Assembly: GCF_003259375.1 (NCBI RefSeq) | Contig: NZ_QLLN01000001.1 | Location: 163,360-227,359, forward strand | DNA from: Arenibacter echinorum | GTDB lineage: Bacteria; Bacteroidota; Bacteroidia; Flavobacteriales; Flavobacteriaceae | Direction: 5' to 3' | DNA length: 64,000 nucleotides | Shown here: positions 17,436 to 26,710 of the stretch, one piece after another | Position numbering within the stretch: position 1 is the first letter of the stretch | How the letters are laid out: every line of letters starts with the position of its first letter | The notes under the pieces: generated by a model | The model's input: the letters and a program-made list of their open reading frames with translations, nothing else | Databases searched by the model: none | What the model was told of the DNA's origin: nothing | Made by a program: the position numbers and the translations under genes

Positions 17436-18923
17436 CTAGTTTTCTTTATAAAGGCCCGTATTTCCCTTTTCCAACAAAGGCATAAGCCCCTTGATAATGT
17501 TTGGATTTAATTGGGCAATATTCTTGGTTTCATAAGGATCCGAAATATGATCGTATAGTTCAATTGTTGGTTCCTCCTCTCTAAAGTATTTGGTTAATCT
17601 GTATTTATCGGTTCTTAATGATATGCCATTTCTGTAGTAACTATAGGCTACTTGGTCGGTATTGGGCTTTGAGCCAATAAAACTGTCCCTAAAGCTTTCC
17701 CCGTCTATTTCATGACTAATTGCTGTATTGCACATTTCCATTATTGTTGGATAAATGTCCACTGTCTCCACAATGGTTTCTACTTTTTTATTTTGATGTT
17801 CTTCAAAAGGTGATCTTATGATCAATGTGCTGTTCAAGGCATTTTCAAACAAGGTGTGTTTTCCCCAGACCCGCTGATCTCCCAAGTGCCAACCGTGGTC
17901 CCCCCATATCACTATAATGGTATTTTTGTCCAATCCCAACACTTTTAGCTCATCCCAAATTAACCCAATTTGTGCATCGATATAACTTATGGAAGCTAAA
18001 TAGGCATGTCCCAACTTTTTTGCATAATCAATGGAAACCGGCTCGGATAGGTTGGGATGTTCATCACCCAGGGCATATCCATTAAATTCGCCGCTTTCAT
18101 GTAGGCTTTTCAAGCTTATATTTTCAGGAATATTGGGATATGGAGAAACAGGTATCTGGTCCCGCTCATAAAGGTCCCAGTACTTTTTGGGTGCATTAAA
18201 CGGAAGATGTGGCTTAAAAAAACCGACACCCATAAAGAAAGGGCCTTCCTTATCCTTTAGTTCCCTAAGTTTTGCAATGGCAAGCTCGGTAGTAAGTCCA
18301 TCGGGATAACCCTGGTCGTTTACTTCCCCTGCTTCATATGGTTTTACCTGTTTTTTTAGGCTTTGTCGATTTTCCCCGTTCGCATAAGCAAAGAAGGCGT
18401 TCCATCCCGTAGCCCATTTGCCTGCATTGAACAAGAGTTCGTCCCAGCTATGGGGCAGCTCTTTTTTGGTAGATACCGGCTCTTCATAGCCGTAGACCAA
18501 GCCGTCCGCGGAGTGGCTAATTTTACCTATACCAACAGTGTGGTAACCGTTTCGTTTAAGATGATGGATAAAACTCTCGGGTACATCTGTTTCCTCCTTG
18601 TCGGATATTTCGTTTTCAATGGCACTGTTCTTTAAATGATCAGGTTTAGAGGGGCGCATCCCGGTCAATAGTGCATAGCGGGAAGCCCCACAGGTGGGAA
18701 CCTGTACAAAATGATTGGTGAAAACAGATCCTTCGGAAGCTATAGCGTCCATATTTGGTGACTTTACAACAGGGTGGCCATATACGCCCAATTCCGTTCT
18801 TAGGTCGTCAACGGAAATGAACAGAACATTGGGCTGTTTTTGCACCCCCTGGCATTGCAAATTGCTGGTCAAAAAGAATAGGGTAATAAGGGTGTATAAT
18901 AGTTTTTTAAAAACGGTCGGCAT
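17436..18923 (-). CDS. Iduronate-2-sulfatase-like secreted sulfatase
   Basis: The 495-residue sulfatase has an N-terminal signal peptide (residues about 1-25). The formylglycine site is C78-G-A-S-R, with Ala where most type I sulfatases have Pro; this C-x-A-x-R form still fits the maturation enzyme. Metal ligands are in 'LFISVDDLR' (D39-D40) and 'IIWGDHGWHLGDQ'. 'GVYGHPVVKSPNMDA' and 'LPFNAPKKYWDLY' are typical of the iduronate-2-sulfatase group. It should remove sulfate from a marine glycan in the periplasm or outside. It is a single gene between ppgK and a membrane protein gene. Confidence 0.88.
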   Translation of the reverse strand: MPTVFKKLLYTLITLFFLTSNLQCQGVQKQPNVLFISVDDLRTELGVYGHPVVKSPNMDAIASEGSVFTNHFVQVPTCGASRYALLTGMRPSKPDHLKNSAIENEISDKEETDVPESFIHHLKRNGYHTVGIGKISHSADGLVYGYEEPVSTKKELPHSWDELLFNAGKWATGWNAFFAYANGENRQSLKKQVKPYEAGEVNDQGYPDGLTTELAIAKLRELKDKEGPFFMGVGFFKPHLPFNAPKKYWDLYERDQIPVSPYPNIPENISLKSLHESGEFNGYALGDEHPNLSEPVSIDYAKKLGHAYLASISYIDAQIGLIWDELKVLGLDKNTIIVIWGDHGWHLGDQRVWGKHTLFENALNSTLIIRSPFEEHQNKKVETIVETVDIYPTIMEMCNTAISHEIDGESFRDSFIGSKPNTDQVAYSYYRNGISLRTDKYRLTKYFREEEPTIELYDHISDPYETKNIAQLNPNIIKGLMPLLEKGNTGLYKEN

Positions 18924-18978
18924 AGCTGAACTTGGTTAATGGTTTAAAATTACTTCAAATATAGCGGCTATTCATCTA

Positions 18979-19794
18979 TCATATCAATTGGTCCGAATCT
19001 TTAAGGAAATCGAAAATTAATTTATCAACTTCGGATGCGTTTTTCCTGTCCTGGTATTGCAGCCAAACAATTTCTCCTAGTTCCGGGTCAACAGAAATTT
19101 CTCCTGTATATTCGGAAAAGTAACAGGTTTTTCGAACTAGAATTCCAGGCCCTTTACCATCAGCCTGTGCTTCAAAAACTCCAATGTATTCAAAAGTGGA
19201 GATATCGAGGGATATATTCCAATCCTCTTTTATTTTCTTGGCCAGCACCATTACGTCAGATATTTTTGGTTCTTTTTGTGCTCCCGGAAGTATATACTGG
19301 GTCTTTCCTATAGGCCTAATGGCCAATAATTTTTGGTTCACGATATGGATCCAAGCCAATTGGTCCAAAATTTCTTTTGAAGGTTCTATATAGTAGTCAA
19401 TTGAGTTTAAGGAGTGATTTTTGTCCAAGAAATCAAGGAGCTTATCAATTGCAGAGCCAAATTTGGTGAGCGTTCCCAGTTTGTTGTTTCTGCCAAGGGC
19501 ACTGGAAATGGTCTCGTCCCGATTTCCAAATTTATAGCCTCCTTTTTTGATCCATAATACATTTAAAAGATGTTGCATCCCAACATTTCCCAATTGATCT
19601 ATAGAGATGGCTATTTCTAGAAAATACTCTCCCAGTCCTACAATGCCCTTTTTGAATAGTCCATGAAAAATACCATATACAAAGCCCAATGGAATGGTAA
19701 ATATGAGCAAAAAGATGGAGATGAAGAAAAGGAGGATCCCGATCAAGGGATTCACCTTTTTATCCACCTTATAGATCTGTTTTTTTAGAATCAT
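18979..19794 (-). CDS. Membrane protein with a degenerate Nudix-like domain
   Basis: The 271 residues fall into two parts. Residues about 15-45 form a long hydrophobic membrane segment. They are followed by 'DQLGNVGMQHLLNVLWIKKGGYKFGNRDETISSALGRNNKLGT'-type sequence (about 66-110) that recalls small membrane proteins seen in phages and their hosts. Residues about 145-265 follow a Nudix fold ('LAWIHIVNQKLLAIR', 'YILPGA', 'FEAQADGKGPGILVRKTCYFSEYTGEI', 'EIVWLQYQD'). The Nudix box, however, lacks the REUxEE core: the helix reads AKKIKEDW. Catalysis is therefore unlikely; a binding or sensing role is possible. It is transcribed alone. Confidence 0.6.
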   Translation of the reverse strand: MILKKQIYKVDKKVNPLIGILLFFISIFLLIFTIPLGFVYGIFHGLFKKGIVGLGEYFLEIAISIDQLGNVGMQHLLNVLWIKKGGYKFGNRDETISSALGRNNKLGTLTKFGSAIDKLLDFLDKNHSLNSIDYYIEPSKEILDQLAWIHIVNQKLLAIRPIGKTQYILPGAQKEPKISDVMVLAKKIKEDWNISLDISTFEYIGVFEAQADGKGPGILVRKTCYFSEYTGEISVDPELGEIVWLQYQDRKNASEVDKLIFDFLKDSDQLI

Positions 19795-20068
19795 TGACTT
19801 TGATTGGTTCTTTAAAGATATAAATTAATTCTTGCCGGTGGGAAGGGTTTTGTATGCGATGTTGGAAATTGTAGAAAATGAAATATACTCAATAATTAAA
19901 TATCCACCTGCTATACAATCAAATAAATGCTATATTTGAGAAATTCAAAATTTAGGGATGGCTTAATAAAAAGAGTTGTGTCCCAATGTTGTTTTTACTT
20001 CCAATCATATTATGTTTAATTTAAGCTTCTCCGTTAAATCTAAATAATCTCTTTAATATCCTATTTTG

Positions 20069-23000
20069 ATGAAAAATTACATTGTGCTTGTTCTTGTTGT
20101 GTTTGTTATTTTCTTCTCTTCCTGTACTAGTAATATTAGGGAAGGCGAGCCGCGAATTTTGGTTTTTTCCAAGACTATGGGCTTTAAGCATGCTTCCATA
20201 CCCACGGGCCTTGAAGCCATCCAAAAATTGGGGGTAGAAAATAACTTTCTTGTAGATACGACTAAAAATGCCGAAGTCTTTAACGATGGGGACTTGAAAA
20301 AGTATTCTGCTATAATTTTTTTAAGTACCACGGGCAATATTTTGGATGCCAAACAGGAAGCTGCATTTGAAAGATATATTCAGGCCGGCGGAGGCTTTGT
20401 GGGTGTACATGCAGCAACCGATACCGAATATGACTGGGGCTGGTATGGAAAATTGGTCGGGGCTTATTTTGCTGGTCACCCAGCAGGCACACCGGAAGCC
20501 GATTTTATTATTAAGGACAACGCTTTTGGCGCTACTAAGATGTTTACCGATTCTATCTGGCATCGTGCAGACGAACTCTATAATTTTAAGAAAATAAATC
20601 CCGAGGTTCACGTAGTAATGACCGTTGATGAAAAGTCCTACGAAGGGGGTGAAAATGGAGAATATCATCCTATGAGTTGGTATCACGAGTACGATGGTGG
20701 TCGCGCCTTTTATACTGCTTTGGGCCACACTGATGAAAGTTTTTCCGAAGAGTTATATTTAAAACATCTTCTAGGGGGTATTAAATATGCCATAGCGAAG
20801 AATGAAATCTTAGATTATACAAAGGTTACCACTCAGATTCCCCCAGATTCCGATCGCTTTACCAAAGTTCCCTTAAAGTATGGGGAATTTTTTGAGCCTA
20901 CGGAAATGGCTATTTTGACGAATAATGATGTTTTGATTTCCCAAAGAAGGGGTGAAATAATGCTATACAAAGCGGCGACCCAAGAGTTGTCGCAAGTTGG
21001 TTATTTGGATGTTTATAACAAAACATTAAGTGCAAATGCTAATGCGGAGGAAGGACTAATGGGTTTACAGAAAGATCCCGATTTTGAAACTAACCATTGG
21101 ATTTATTTGTATTACAGTCCTACTGGTGATAAGTGGGTGAATCGTTTGTCCAGATTTAAATTTGAGAACGATGTTTTGGATATGTCCACGGAACAAATTA
21201 TTCTAGAAGTGGATAGTCAGCGTGAGATATGTTGTCATACCGGCGGATCAATAGCTTTTGGTCCTGATAATATGTTGTATTTGTCCACTGGGGACAATTC
21301 AACTCCCTTTAGTGAAAAAGGAGTGAAATATGTAAATAGTGGCTTTGCTCCCTTAAATGATATTCCTGGAAAAGAACAGTACGATGCCCGAAGGTCATCT
21401 GGAAACACCAATGATTTAAGGGGTAAGATATTGCGTATTAAGGTAAATGAAGACGGTAGTTATAGTATTCCCCAAGGTAATTTATTCCCGGAAGGAACGG
21501 CTAAAACCAGGCCTGAAATTTTTACTATGGGCCATCGTAATCCGTATAGGATTTCCGTAGATCCCAAAAAGGGATATGTATATTGGGGAGATGTTGGGCC
21601 AGACGCAAGGGTCGACAGTTTGGATACAAGAGGGCCAAGGGGTTATGATGAAATGAATCAGGCCAGGGAAGCCGGTAATTTTGGTTGGCCGCTATTTGTT
21701 GCGGATAACAAGCCGTACCGCAGCTATGATTACGCTTCGGGAGAAAGTGGAGATTTTTTTGATCCTAAAAAGCCTATTAACGATTCCAGAAACAATACTG
21801 GTCTTAGGGAACTTCCAAAAGCAATGCCGGCCTATGGATTTTATCCCTACGTAGCATCCCAGGAATTTCCGCAGACTAGTACTGGTGGCAGAAATGCCAT
21901 GGCGGGACCCGTTTATTATTCAGATCTTTATAATGGTCCCAATGCTTTGCCCGAGTATTACGATGGTAAAGTATTGGTCTATGATTGGATTCGGGGCTGG
22001 ATGATGGCCGTAACCCTATTTCCCAATGGGGAATTCAACAAGATGGAACCTTTTGCCGATCAAATCAAGGTAAATAACCTGATAGATATGGAGGTAGGTC
22101 CTGATGGTAGGGTATACCTTTTGGAATACGGTAGCGGTTGGTTCTCAAAGAATGATAATTCGGCCTTAAGTTATATTGAATATAATGGAGGCAATAGGCC
22201 TCCTGTCGTAGGGAATTTCACGGTAGATAAAACCTCTGGAAAACTACCGTTGACCATTATAGCCAAAGTTGAGGCCAGTGATAGGGAAGAGGATACTATG
22301 ACCTATGTCTGGGATTTTGGAAATGGGGAAACCAAGGAAACTACTGATCCGGAAATTACCTATACCTATGAGGATGAGGGGGACTATTTTATATCGACTA
22401 CTGTAGTGGATAACAAGGAAGCATCGGTTAAGAGCGAGGCCATTAATATAGTAGTAGGAAATTCGAGACCTGAGGTTTCCATAGATATTAGCGGAGGCAA
22501 TATTGCCTCTTTTAAACCGGGAGTAGCTTTAGATTATAAGGTTTCAGTTAAAGATCCGGATGGTTCGGCCATTGATGAAAATAACATATTTGTTTCCGTA
22601 GATTATTTGGAAGGTATGGATGAGGCCTCTCTTTCGTTAGGGCATCAAGAGGTTTCGGCGGCAGTTACCGGTAAGGCATTAACATTGGCTCTCGATTGTA
22701 AAACCTGCCATAAGGAAAAGGAAAAATCCGTTGGTCCAATGTACCGCGATATTGCCGAAAAGTATAAGAATGATAAAAAAGGACTTAGTTATCTACAAGG
22801 AAAGATAATTTCCGGAGGTAGTGGAGTTTGGGGAGAAGTAACCATGCCGGCGCATCCCAACTTGACCAAGGATGAATCCAGACAGATAGGGTTGTATATT
22901 CAATCAATGGCAAGTAATGCGGTTAAGAAGAAATCCCTACCGGCAGTTGGAACTATAAAGCCAAACCCTGCAAAAGGAGCAACGGTAATGGTAATAACGG

Positions 23001-23104
23001 CCAGCTACACGGATCAAGGAGGAAACAATGTGAAACCTTTGACTGGGTCTAAATCCTTAGTATTGCAAATGGAAGGCGATACGGATAATGCCGGAGCCAA
23101 GTAA
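20069..23104 (+). CDS. ThuA / PQQ-type sugar dehydrogenase / PKD / cytochrome c fusion lipoprotein
   Basis: The first ATG is at 20069, giving 1011 residues and a lipoprotein signal (IFFSSCTSN). Domains in order: ThuA-like (about 28-245; 'FSKTMGFKHASIPTG', 'GGGFVGVHAATDTEYDW', 'YHEYDGGRAFYTALGH'); glucose/sorbosone dehydrogenase beta-propeller (about 265-670; 'GLMGLQKDPDFETNHWIYLYY', 'GHRNPYRI'); PKD (about 695-790; 'YVWDFGNGE'); and a C-terminal cytochrome c with one C-K-T-C-H heme site (about 870-965) and a distal Met in the 'VTMPAHP' segment. This arrangement recurs in Bacteroidota and Planctomycetes. It probably oxidises a sugar in the envelope and passes electrons to heme. It is a single gene, divergent from the Nudix-like gene. 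Confidence 0.88.
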   Translation: MKNYIVLVLVVFVIFFSSCTSNIREGEPRILVFSKTMGFKHASIPTGLEAIQKLGVENNFLVDTTKNAEVFNDGDLKKYSAIIFLSTTGNILDAKQEAAFERYIQAGGGFVGVHAATDTEYDWGWYGKLVGAYFAGHPAGTPEADFIIKDNAFGATKMFTDSIWHRADELYNFKKINPEVHVVMTVDEKSYEGGENGEYHPMSWYHEYDGGRAFYTALGHTDESFSEELYLKHLLGGIKYAIAKNEILDYTKVTTQIPPDSDRFTKVPLKYGEFFEPTEMAILTNNDVLISQRRGEIMLYKAATQELSQVGYLDVYNKTLSANANAEEGLMGLQKDPDFETNHWIYLYYSPTGDKWVNRLSRFKFENDVLDMSTEQIILEVDSQREICCHTGGSIAFGPDNMLYLSTGDNSTPFSEKGVKYVNSGFAPLNDIPGKEQYDARRSSGNTNDLRGKILRIKVNEDGSYSIPQGNLFPEGTAKTRPEIFTMGHRNPYRISVDPKKGYVYWGDVGPDARVDSLDTRGPRGYDEMNQAREAGNFGWPLFVADNKPYRSYDYASGESGDFFDPKKPINDSRNNTGLRELPKAMPAYGFYPYVASQEFPQTSTGGRNAMAGPVYYSDLYNGPNALPEYYDGKVLVYDWIRGWMMAVTLFPNGEFNKMEPFADQIKVNNLIDMEVGPDGRVYLLEYGSGWFSKNDNSALSYIEYNGGNRPPVVGNFTVDKTSGKLPLTIIAKVEASDREEDTMTYVWDFGNGETKETTDPEITYTYEDEGDYFISTTVVDNKEASVKSEAINIVVGNSRPEVSIDISGGNIASFKPGVALDYKVSVKDPDGSAIDENNIFVSVDYLEGMDEASLSLGHQEVSAAVTGKALTLALDCKTCHKEKEKSVGPMYRDIAEKYKNDKKGLSYLQGKIISGGSGVWGEVTMPAHPNLTKDESRQIGLYIQSMASNAVKKKSLPAVGTIKPNPAKGATVMVITASYTDQGGNNVKPLTGSKSLVLQMEGDTDNAGAK

Positions 23105-23174
23105 TGATGTTTATGGATTGAAGGCACTAGGAGTGTAATTGACCTGGGGTTATTAATTATGAATGACTTTCAGG

Positions 23175-23936
23175 TCAATGATTCATCCAATTTTTAAATT
23201 CGGAGGCTTTTGCCTTACTTACAATCACTTTTTCTTCATGGGGCGGCATAACGCTAATGATTAGCTTCCCATTAAAATATTGTTTTATTCCCGCAATGGA
23301 ATCCCTTTGGACAATGAACTGTCGATTGACCCTGTGAAAGTTGGAAGGGTCCAGGTCGTTTTCAACATCCTCTAATTTCTGTTCGATTATATGGGTTTGG
23401 CTGTCTTTTGTTACCGCCTTAACTATTCCGTTTTCAATATATAAATAGGCGATTTTTTCTGTTTTCAATGGTATAAGTTCGTCGCGATGATGCACCAAAT
23501 ACATGGATTTATAGGTCTTTTTCTGGTCCTTTAATAGGCTTAGTAGACCTTCAACTTGATTATTGATAAGCCCCTTGCCCTTTACTTGTCCTTTGAATTG
23601 AGCAAGGCTTACTTCTAATTCATCTTCGTCTATCGGTTTTAATAAATAATCAATGCTATTTAGTTTAAATGCTTTTAAGGCATATTGGTCATAAGCAGTG
23701 GTAAATATAATTGGAGCATCTATTTTAACGGCATCAAAAATTTCAAAAGAAAGTCCATCGGCTAGATGAATGTCCATAAAAACAAGGTCCGCATCCTGAT
23801 TTTTTGAAAAATAATCAATGGCAGTTTTTACTGAATCCAAAACAGCCAATACCTCAAGCTTATCCTGTAGGTTTTTAAGCATATAGGCTAGATTTTCACT
23901 AGCCGCCAGTTCATCTTCTACAATTACTACTTTCAT
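23175..23936 (-). CDS. LytTR-family response regulator
   Basis: Residues 1-120 are a receiver domain: acidic pocket 'VEDELAASENL', phospho-acceptor Asp in 'LVFMDIHLADGLSF', 'FTTAYDQYALKAF' and the conserved Lys in 'LLKPIDED'. Residues about 150-250 are a LytTR DNA-binding domain ('IAYLYIENGIVKAVT', 'FHRVNRQFIVQRDSIAGIKQYFNGKLII'). Length (253) is normal. Its start overlaps the stop of the upstream kinase gene (ATGA-type, 4 bases), so the two are translated together. It is a cytoplasmic transcription factor whose targets are not shown by the sequence; the adjacent repeat-protein gene is a candidate. Confidence 0.93.
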   Translation of the reverse strand: MKVVIVEDELAASENLAYMLKNLQDKLEVLAVLDSVKTAIDYFSKNQDADLVFMDIHLADGLSFEIFDAVKIDAPIIFTTAYDQYALKAFKLNSIDYLLKPIDEDELEVSLAQFKGQVKGKGLINNQVEGLLSLLKDQKKTYKSMYLVHHRDELIPLKTEKIAYLYIENGIVKAVTKDSQTHIIEQKLEDVENDLDPSNFHRVNRQFIVQRDSIAGIKQYFNGKLIISVMPPHEEKVIVSKAKASEFKNWMNH

Positions 23937-24970
23937 GTCATTTTATTCAAGGGTAGTTTTACTCTAAAAATATCACTCTGGTTGTCAATAATAATTTGTT
24001 GTTTGCGTATCATATAGTAACGTTTGTACAGGTTTAGAAGTCCTGTCCCGGTACCTTCGGCCAGGGTGGTACGGGTTCGTACTTTATTTTCCACATAAAT
24101 ACAATCATCTTGGGAATAGATATTGACTTTTAAAGGGTGTGTTTCCGAAATTTCATTGTGCTTTACCGCGTTTTCTACCAATAATTGTAATGCCAATGGA
24201 GGGATTTTTCTGTTCAGATAACTTTCGTCTATGGCTATTTCAATTTGAAAACGGTTCCTGTATCTTGTCTTTATTAAATAAGTATAGCTGTCCAGGAATT
24301 TAAGTTCTTCCTTAAGTGCAACCAAATCCCTGTCTCCACTCTGCAATATATAGCGGTACATAAAGGAAAGCTTTTTAACAAACATGGTAGCCTCTTTATT
24401 GTCTCGGATAAGAGAGTTTAGGGAGTTAAGGGAATTAAAGAGAAAATGAGGGTTTATTTGATTTTTAAGGGCTGAAAGTTCATTTTGAAGGTTCTGCTGT
24501 TTCAAATGTTCGTTTTCTAATATGCTTTGGCGCTGAATAATTTGAAGCCTTAAAATTCTGGAAATAAAAATAATGATGATGAGAACAACGATGAATATAA
24601 AAACTTGAAAGTCCTCCTCTCTATTGGAAACATCTTTGTCCACCAAATAGGGATATATGAAATCTAAAAGTAAAATTGTGGAGACTAGGATTCCAATATT
24701 ACCTGAGAGTCTCAGTACCCAAACAAATAAGCTTTTCCTTTTGGGAATGCGATAAATCCAATTGGTGTTGAATTGCAGTGTTGCCCAAGAAAAAAGGAAG
24801 AAAAACCAGAATTTTAAATCAAGATCTACAAACAGTTCGCTGGAAAAAATCTCTTTATTAAAACCGGTTGTCCTGAAAAGGGATATAGTTAGTGGTAATG
24901 TCACCAAAACTGCAATGAGCAGGGCAATTTTTATAATTTCGAGCTGTTTTACCGGTTTTGTAGTGTCCAT
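23933..24970 (-). CDS. LytS-type membrane sensor histidine kinase
   Basis: The 345-residue kinase has about four transmembrane segments (residues about 12-150) and no large extracellular domain. It continues with a coiled linker (QIIQRQSILENEHLKQQNLQNELSALKNQ) and a His_kinase domain in which 'INPHFLFNSLNSL' carries the phosphorylated His. The ATPase end has 'PPLALQLLVENAVKHNE' (N-box) and 'GTGTGLLNLYKRY'. It should phosphorylate the response regulator encoded immediately downstream. The signal it senses is unknown. Confidence 0.92.
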   Translation of the reverse strand: MDTTKPVKQLEIIKIALLIAVLVTLPLTISLFRTTGFNKEIFSSELFVDLDLKFWFFFLFSWATLQFNTNWIYRIPKRKSLFVWVLRLSGNIGILVSTILLLDFIYPYLVDKDVSNREEDFQVFIFIVVLIIIIFISRILRLQIIQRQSILENEHLKQQNLQNELSALKNQINPHFLFNSLNSLNSLIRDNKEATMFVKKLSFMYRYILQSGDRDLVALKEELKFLDSYTYLIKTRYRNRFQIEIAIDESYLNRKIPPLALQLLVENAVKHNEISETHPLKVNIYSQDDCIYVENKVRTRTTLAEGTGTGLLNLYKRYYMIRKQQIIIDNQSDIFRVKLPLNKMT

Positions 24971-25057
24971 ATGAACTAAATAGTTTTAAATATACTTCAT
25001 TACACCTCCCTATCATAGTTCTCTGAATGGATTTTGTATGTCTCCAGTTTTGGAATC

Positions 25058-25086
25058 AAAAAAAGCCCTTGAAAAGAGTCAAGGGC
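25058..25086 (-). terminator. Terminator of the repeat-protein gene
   Basis: GCCCTTGA (25065-25072) pairs with TCAAGGGC (25079-25086). On the minus strand seven T follow. It lies 30 bases after the stop codon of the minus-strand gene ending at 25116. Confidence 0.85.
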
Positions 25087-25115
25087 CTGTAGGTAGTTAA
25101 CTCAGATATCTGTTG

Positions 25116-25598
25116 TTATTTTGCATACGCGTCAAATCCCTTGGGCAGATAGTTCATTACTTCGAAGCCAAGGTTGATCTCTTCCTCTATTTCTTCTACA
25201 ACTATATCTTTTAGGTCCAGTTCCATGCCTTCATATGCGTTGAAGCCAATTGGAAGGTATTGAGCCGGATCAAAGCCAAGGACAATTTCTTCTTCTATGT
25301 CTTCAACTACAATTTCGTCAAGATTCAATCCATTTACCTTATAAGCGTTGAAGTCTAATGGTAAGTAAGTGGTCGGATCAAAATTTAGTACAATTTCTTC
25401 TTCCACTTCAATAAGGTTAATTTCATTTAAGCTTAAATTTCTTACTTCTTCATCCAAAAGCAATCCTTCTGCAAAGGGGTTATGTGATTCTAAATAACAC
25501 TCAATATCATCTGAATTTAAACATTTGTCCTTTCCTGAAAATGAGAACAGTGAAAGGGATATTAGTATGGTACTTAATAATAAGGCTACGTTTTTCAT
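25116..25598 (-). CDS. Small secreted acidic protein with three 36-residue repeats
   Basis: The 160-residue protein begins with a signal peptide (about residues 1-21). Residues about 57-160 consist of three copies of an acidic unit with an exact 36-residue period: EEEIVL or EEEINL at 66, 102 and 138, and YLP followed by FNAY or FDAY at 78, 114 and 150. There are two Cys (26 and 34) before the repeats. I recognise no family with a known role. A -7 element TATCTTTG lies on the minus strand at 25652-25645 and a strong terminator follows, so it is a compact monocistronic gene. It sits just upstream of the LytS/LytTR pair on the same strand. Confidence 0.65.
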   Translation of the reverse strand: MKNVALLLSTILISLSLFSFSGKDKCLNSDDIECYLESHNPFAEGLLLDEEVRNLSLNEINLIEVEEEIVLNFDPTTYLPLDFNAYKVNGLNLDEIVVEDIEEEIVLGFDPAQYLPIGFNAYEGMELDLKDIVVEEIEEEINLGFEVMNYLPKGFDAYAK

Positions 25599-25879
25599 AT
25601 TATTTATTTGTATGAATATGTTGATTTACATTTTATTTCTGGTGCAAAGATAATGGGCACCATGGTGTCCAGTAGATAGTTATTGAGTGAAGTGGATAAA
25701 ATTGAGGGTGAACCGACTTTGGGTTCAACTGAACCGGACCAGCTAGGTAAAATAATGTAGTAAAACTAGTGTCTGCGGACTAATAACAGCCAATTAAGCC
25801 CATGAAGAAATAATCAGATTATGGTTGCAAAGCTGCAAAATTTTATATGTATAATCTAGAAGTTTGTCTTTTTTAATAT

Positions 25880-26563
25880 TTATATCGCCCGCTGTATAAC
25901 TTCAAATACCTTATTGCCATCGCACTTAAGGGTTTTGGAAGGGTATTTTAGTAAAAGGGCATAGTCGTGGGTGGCCATAAGGATAGTCCTTCCCGTTTTG
26001 TTGATATCCTGAAGTACCTTCATCACTTCCACGCTGGTCTGTGGGTCGAGATTCCCCGTTGGTTCATCCGCTAGGATAAGATCCGGGTCATTGAGCAGGG
26101 CCCGGGCAATTGCAATACGCTGCTGTTCTCCTCCGGAAAGTTCATGCGGAAATTTGAAGCCTTTAGTTTTCATTCCCACTTTATCCAGGACATCTTCAAT
26201 CTTGGCATTCATCTCGCTTTGGTCTTTCCAGCCGGTAGCCTTCAGCACAAATAGGAGGTTGTTGTTGACGTTACGATCGGGTAAAAGTTTAAAATCTTGA
26301 AAAACCACCCCCAATTTTCTTCTCAAATACGGAATTTCTTTTTCCTTCAAGGTGGTAAGATCGAAATCTACAATATGGCCGCTCCCTTGTTTTAATGGAA
26401 GATCTCCATACAAAGTTTTCATAAAGCTGCTCTTTCCACTGCCCGTCTTTCCGATAAGGTATACAAATTCCCCTTTTTTAATTTCAAGGCTAATATCGTT
26501 CAATACTAAATTTTCACCCTGAAATACGGCTACGTCCTTCAACTGCAATATGCTTTCGCCCAT
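25880..26563 (-). CDS. ftsE: Cell division ATP-binding protein FtsE
   Basis: FtsE is the ATPase of the FtsEX complex, which controls cell-wall hydrolases at the division site. The 227 residues show Walker A GKTGSGKS (about 38-45), Q-loop '[14 protein letters not shown]', signature LSGGEQQR, Walker [10 protein letters not shown] and the switch His in ATHD. '[12 protein letters not shown]' and the overall length are characteristic of FtsE rather than LolD. The membrane partner ftsX is not next to it in this window, so it must be encoded elsewhere, as is common in Bacteroidota. Single gene, divergent from the TPR gene. Confidence 0.88.
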   Translation of the reverse strand: MGESILQLKDVAVFQGENLVLNDISLEIKKGEFVYLIGKTGSGKSSFMKTLYGDLPLKQGSGHIVDFDLTTLKEKEIPYLRRKLGVVFQDFKLLPDRNVNNNLLFVLKATGWKDQSEMNAKIEDVLDKVGMKTKGFKFPHELSGGEQQRIAIARALLNDPDLILADEPTGNLDPQTSVEVMKVLQDINKTGRTILMATHDYALLLKYPSKTLKCDGNKVFEVIQRAI

Positions 26564-26710
26564 AGTTTTTAATGTTGATATAAAAGTAATAAGTTCCTGT
26601 GGAATTAAATCGAATCTTCTTTAAAAATCTTTTTCTTTATCATATACTTAGGGACAATATTTATCGTTATATAATTTAATTACGGTAATTCTTAACTTCT
26701 AGAGAACACT

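Noticed and set aside
20066-20068. TTG at 20066 as the start of the ThuA fusion gene
   Set aside because: The ATG three bases later begins a perfect lipoprotein signal. The same reasoning removed TTG starts at 29742, 58054 and 61820.
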